From the NCBI RefSeq assembly GCF_900129295.1, contig NZ_FQUU01000008.1, forward strand, positions 62,001-126,000: DNA of 64,000 nt, read 5' to 3'. The position numbers and the translations under genes are program-made. This DNA comes from Flavisolibacter ginsengisoli DSM 18119. Its GTDB lineage: Bacteria; Bacteroidota; Bacteroidia; Chitinophagales; Chitinophagaceae. The notes beneath the pieces are model-generated. The model saw only the letters and a program-made list of their open reading frames with translations. It had not been told where the DNA came from and searched no databases. Of the stretch, positions 62,826 to 64,000 are shown piece after piece (positions within the stretch are counted from its first letter, which is position 1; the number at the start of each line of letters is the position of its first letter).

Positions 62826-62999
62826 TTATTTCTGCGCTAAAAAATCCTTCACTTTATCCTTGTGAATGATAGCCTCTTTAAAGGTATAAGCACCAGTTTT
62901 AGGGCTACGCACAGCTTTGATAACTTTTGACCAGTTCTTTGCTTCAGCGGCTGCCCTGGCATCTTTAGATTTAATCGCGGTTTTTGCTGCTTTTGCCAT
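62826..62999 (-). CDS. DUF4295 protein, probable 50S ribosomal protein bL38
   Basis: 57 residues, starting MAKAAKTAIKSKDARA and ending HKDKVKDFLAQK; very basic. DUF4295 is Bacteroidota-specific and sits next to rpmG and rpmB. From memory, a Flavobacterium ribosome structure assigned DUF4295 as the additional large-subunit protein bL38. It lies 72 nt after rpmG in the same direction. Confidence 0.85.
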   Translation of the reverse strand: MAKAAKTAIKSKDARAAAEAKNWSKVIKAVRSPKTGAYTFKEAIIHKDKVKDFLAQK

Positions 63000-63071
63000 G
63001 ACTTATAAGTTGATATATTGATTAGTTGACAGGCATTCCTAAATGACCATGAGCCACTAGGGTAAACCTAA

Positions 63072-63254
63072 TTACTTAATTTCTTTATGAACAGTAACTT
63101 TCTTCAGGTTTGGATTGAATTTCTTCAGCTCCAAACGCTCTGGATTGTTCTTTTTGTTCTTTTCAGTGATATAACGGCTGGTACCAGGCACGCTCGTAGT
63201 TTTTTGCTCAGTGCATTCCAGAATTACCTGTACACGGTTTCCTTTCTTTGCCAT
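63072..63254 (-). CDS. rpmG: 50S ribosomal protein bL33
   Basis: 60 residues; starts [18 protein letters not shown] and includes [21 protein letters not shown], the bL33 pattern. It has a single Cys, so it is the form without the zinc-binding Cys pairs. It sits between rpmB and the DUF4295 gene. Confidence 0.96.
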   Translation of the reverse strand: MAKKGNRVQVILECTEQKTTSVPGTSRYITEKNKKNNPERLELKKFNPNLKKVTVHKEIK

Positions 63255-63295
63255 TGTTGATTGATTTGAAAATTTAAAAATTAGCCATCAGCTAA

Positions 63296-63532
63296 TTAAA
63301 TATGTTGACCCTGAGCTCTCAGCTCTTTTACAACGGTTAATAAACCTCTTTTATTGATAGTACGGATACCATCTGCAGTAAGTTTTAAAGTGATCCACTT
63401 ATTCTCTTCTGCTAAGAAAAACTTCTTTGTTTGCAAATTGGGTAGAAAACGACGCTTGGTTTTAATGTTTGAGTGAGAAACAGAATTACCTGCGATTGGC
63501 GTTTTACCCGTTACCTGACATACTCGCGCCAT
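63296..63532 (-). CDS. rpmB: 50S ribosomal protein bL28
   Basis: 78 residues; MARVCQVTGKTPIAGNSVSH is the typical start, with NIKTKRRFLPNLQ and a basic end. First gene of the rpmB-rpmG-DUF4295 operon. A TACCTTCG box lies 22 nt upstream. Confidence 0.97.
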   Translation of the reverse strand: MARVCQVTGKTPIAGNSVSHSNIKTKRRFLPNLQTKKFFLAEENKWITLKLTADGIRTINKRGLLTVVKELRAQGQHI

Positions 63533-63553
63533 GACTTGGAAAATTTTGGAGGG

Positions 63554-63561
63554 CGAAGGTA
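63554..63561 (-). promoter_or_regulatory. Bacteroidota -7-like box TACCTTCG for rpmB
   Basis: One mismatch from TAnnTTTG on the minus strand, 22 nt before the rpmB ATG. The TTCG variant matches the purK box. Confidence 0.4.
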
Positions 63562-63620
63562 AGGGAAAATGGGCAATGAGCGTAAGGCAAATTGAGAAAT
63601 TTTCATCTGTTTAGAAAATA

Positions 63621-63857
63621 TTAGCAATAATTTTCAGCCACTCTGTCATTTACCTGTATAATTTGGTCCAAACCAATGTGAATACCTGCATCAGTTTCTA
63701 TCATATCCCGCTCAGAAACGGTACTCATATCAATAATCCGGGTCTTTAAAATAGAAACGCCCCCATCTACCGACCTGAACTTAATAATACAGGGTCTTCT
63801 AAGATCCATTTGTTCTTCCAGGTACTCTTTGAATGCTGTTGATGGATGATTCACCAT
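63621..63857 (-). CDS. Small protein with an Sm/Rof-like beta fold, unknown function
   Basis: 78 residues. A helical start (AFKEYLEEQMDLRRPC) precedes short beta strands (IIKFRSVDGGVSILKTRIID, then MIETDAGIHIGLDQIIQVND) in a pattern like the Rho-binding Rof/YaeO or Sm-like barrels. That resemblance is structural guesswork, not a family match. It lies 88 nt upstream of rpmB on the same strand and separated by the rpmB promoter. Confidence 0.55.
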   Translation of the reverse strand: MVNHPSTAFKEYLEEQMDLRRPCIIKFRSVDGGVSILKTRIIDMSTVSERDMIETDAGIHIGLDQIIQVNDRVAENYC

Positions 63858-63951
63858 ATTTCTTTTTCTGCAATAAAGATACCATTTAGTGCAGGCTCCT
63901 TTTTATATAACAATTACTTCCCTCCTGTTTACTACATAGGAAAGCCATGGG

Positions 63952-64000
63952 AAAGCCCTATCTCCGGTATAGCTACGGTATAGATACTCCGTACCCGCAC
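63952..64000. repeat. Partial copy of the dispersed hairpin repeat at the window end
   Basis: AAAGCCCTATCT (63952-63963) is identical to the reverse complement of 42539-42550, and CCTATCTCCGGTATA (63957-63971) matches the reverse complement of 42553-42567 at 14 of 15 bases. A short inverted pair TACGG / CCGTA (63974-63978 and 63989-63993) follows. The element runs off the window. Confidence 0.65.

Overview
This 64 kb window reads as ordinary chromosomal DNA of a Bacteroidota bacterium, most likely a member of the Chitinophagaceae. The grounds are an A+T-rich composition (by eye, not computed), Bacteroidota-type TAnnTTTG -7 promoter boxes close to many start codons with little sign of Shine-Dalgarno sequences, and lineage-typical genes: DUF4294 and DUF4295 proteins, bacillithiol enzymes, CcsA/CcmF-CcmE, rimO-ftsY beside rpmB-rpmG, a KirBac channel and many short lipoproteins. 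No rRNA, tRNA, CRISPR array, phage or transposase gene was found.

Layout. 0-13 kb: a truncated Kef-type antiporter with a lipoprotein, PEP synthase, a large secreted six-hairpin glycosidase, DNA polymerase IV, small unknown proteins, a GreA-like factor and Tex. 13-25 kb: a secreted metzincin-type protease, glnS, a ubiquitin-like/Mut7-C RNase protein, a secreted transglutaminase, small exported proteins, a dienelactone hydrolase, a methyltransferase, a GNAT enzyme and bshB1. 25-29 kb: a repeat-bearing intergenic stretch, then DUF4294 and cytochrome c maturation genes. 29-41 kb: an arginase-family enzyme, an uncharacterised radical SAM protein, a CHRD lipoprotein, a TonB-like protein, folC, and a minus-strand cluster fbp-ABC ATPase-FKBP-YfiT/BstA-Nudix facing aspartokinase. 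41-47 kb: an L,D-transpeptidase with a TonB-type C-terminal domain, a long hairpin repeat, 4-hydroxyphenylpyruvate dioxygenase, an erythromycin-esterase-like protein and purK. 47-53 kb: a complete RND efflux operon, a four-helix-bundle (IVP/S23) gene between 33-bp inverted repeats, and purE. 53-64 kb: bshC, an aldehyde dehydrogenase, two tiny paralogous membrane proteins missed by length cut-offs, a KirBac channel, rimO, ftsY and the ribosomal proteins bL33 and bL28 with a DUF4295 protein.

Themes. Three bacillithiol genes (bshB1, a YfiT/BstA-type transferase, bshC) are scattered across the window. PurK and PurE catalyse consecutive steps but their genes are separated by the efflux operon and the four-helix-bundle cassette. 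PpsA and Fbp point to gluconeogenesis. CcmE and CcmF point to c-type cytochromes.

Most unusual: (1) the inverted-repeat-bounded four-helix-bundle cassette at 52796-53297, whose right repeat encodes the N-terminus of PurE; (2) the tandem 27- and 32-residue membrane proteins at 57114-57427; (3) five 11-bp tandem repeats at 25119-25173; (4) a long hairpin at 42474-42567 that shares sequence blocks with the last 49 bp of the window. All functional assignments come from reading motifs; no database search was possible.
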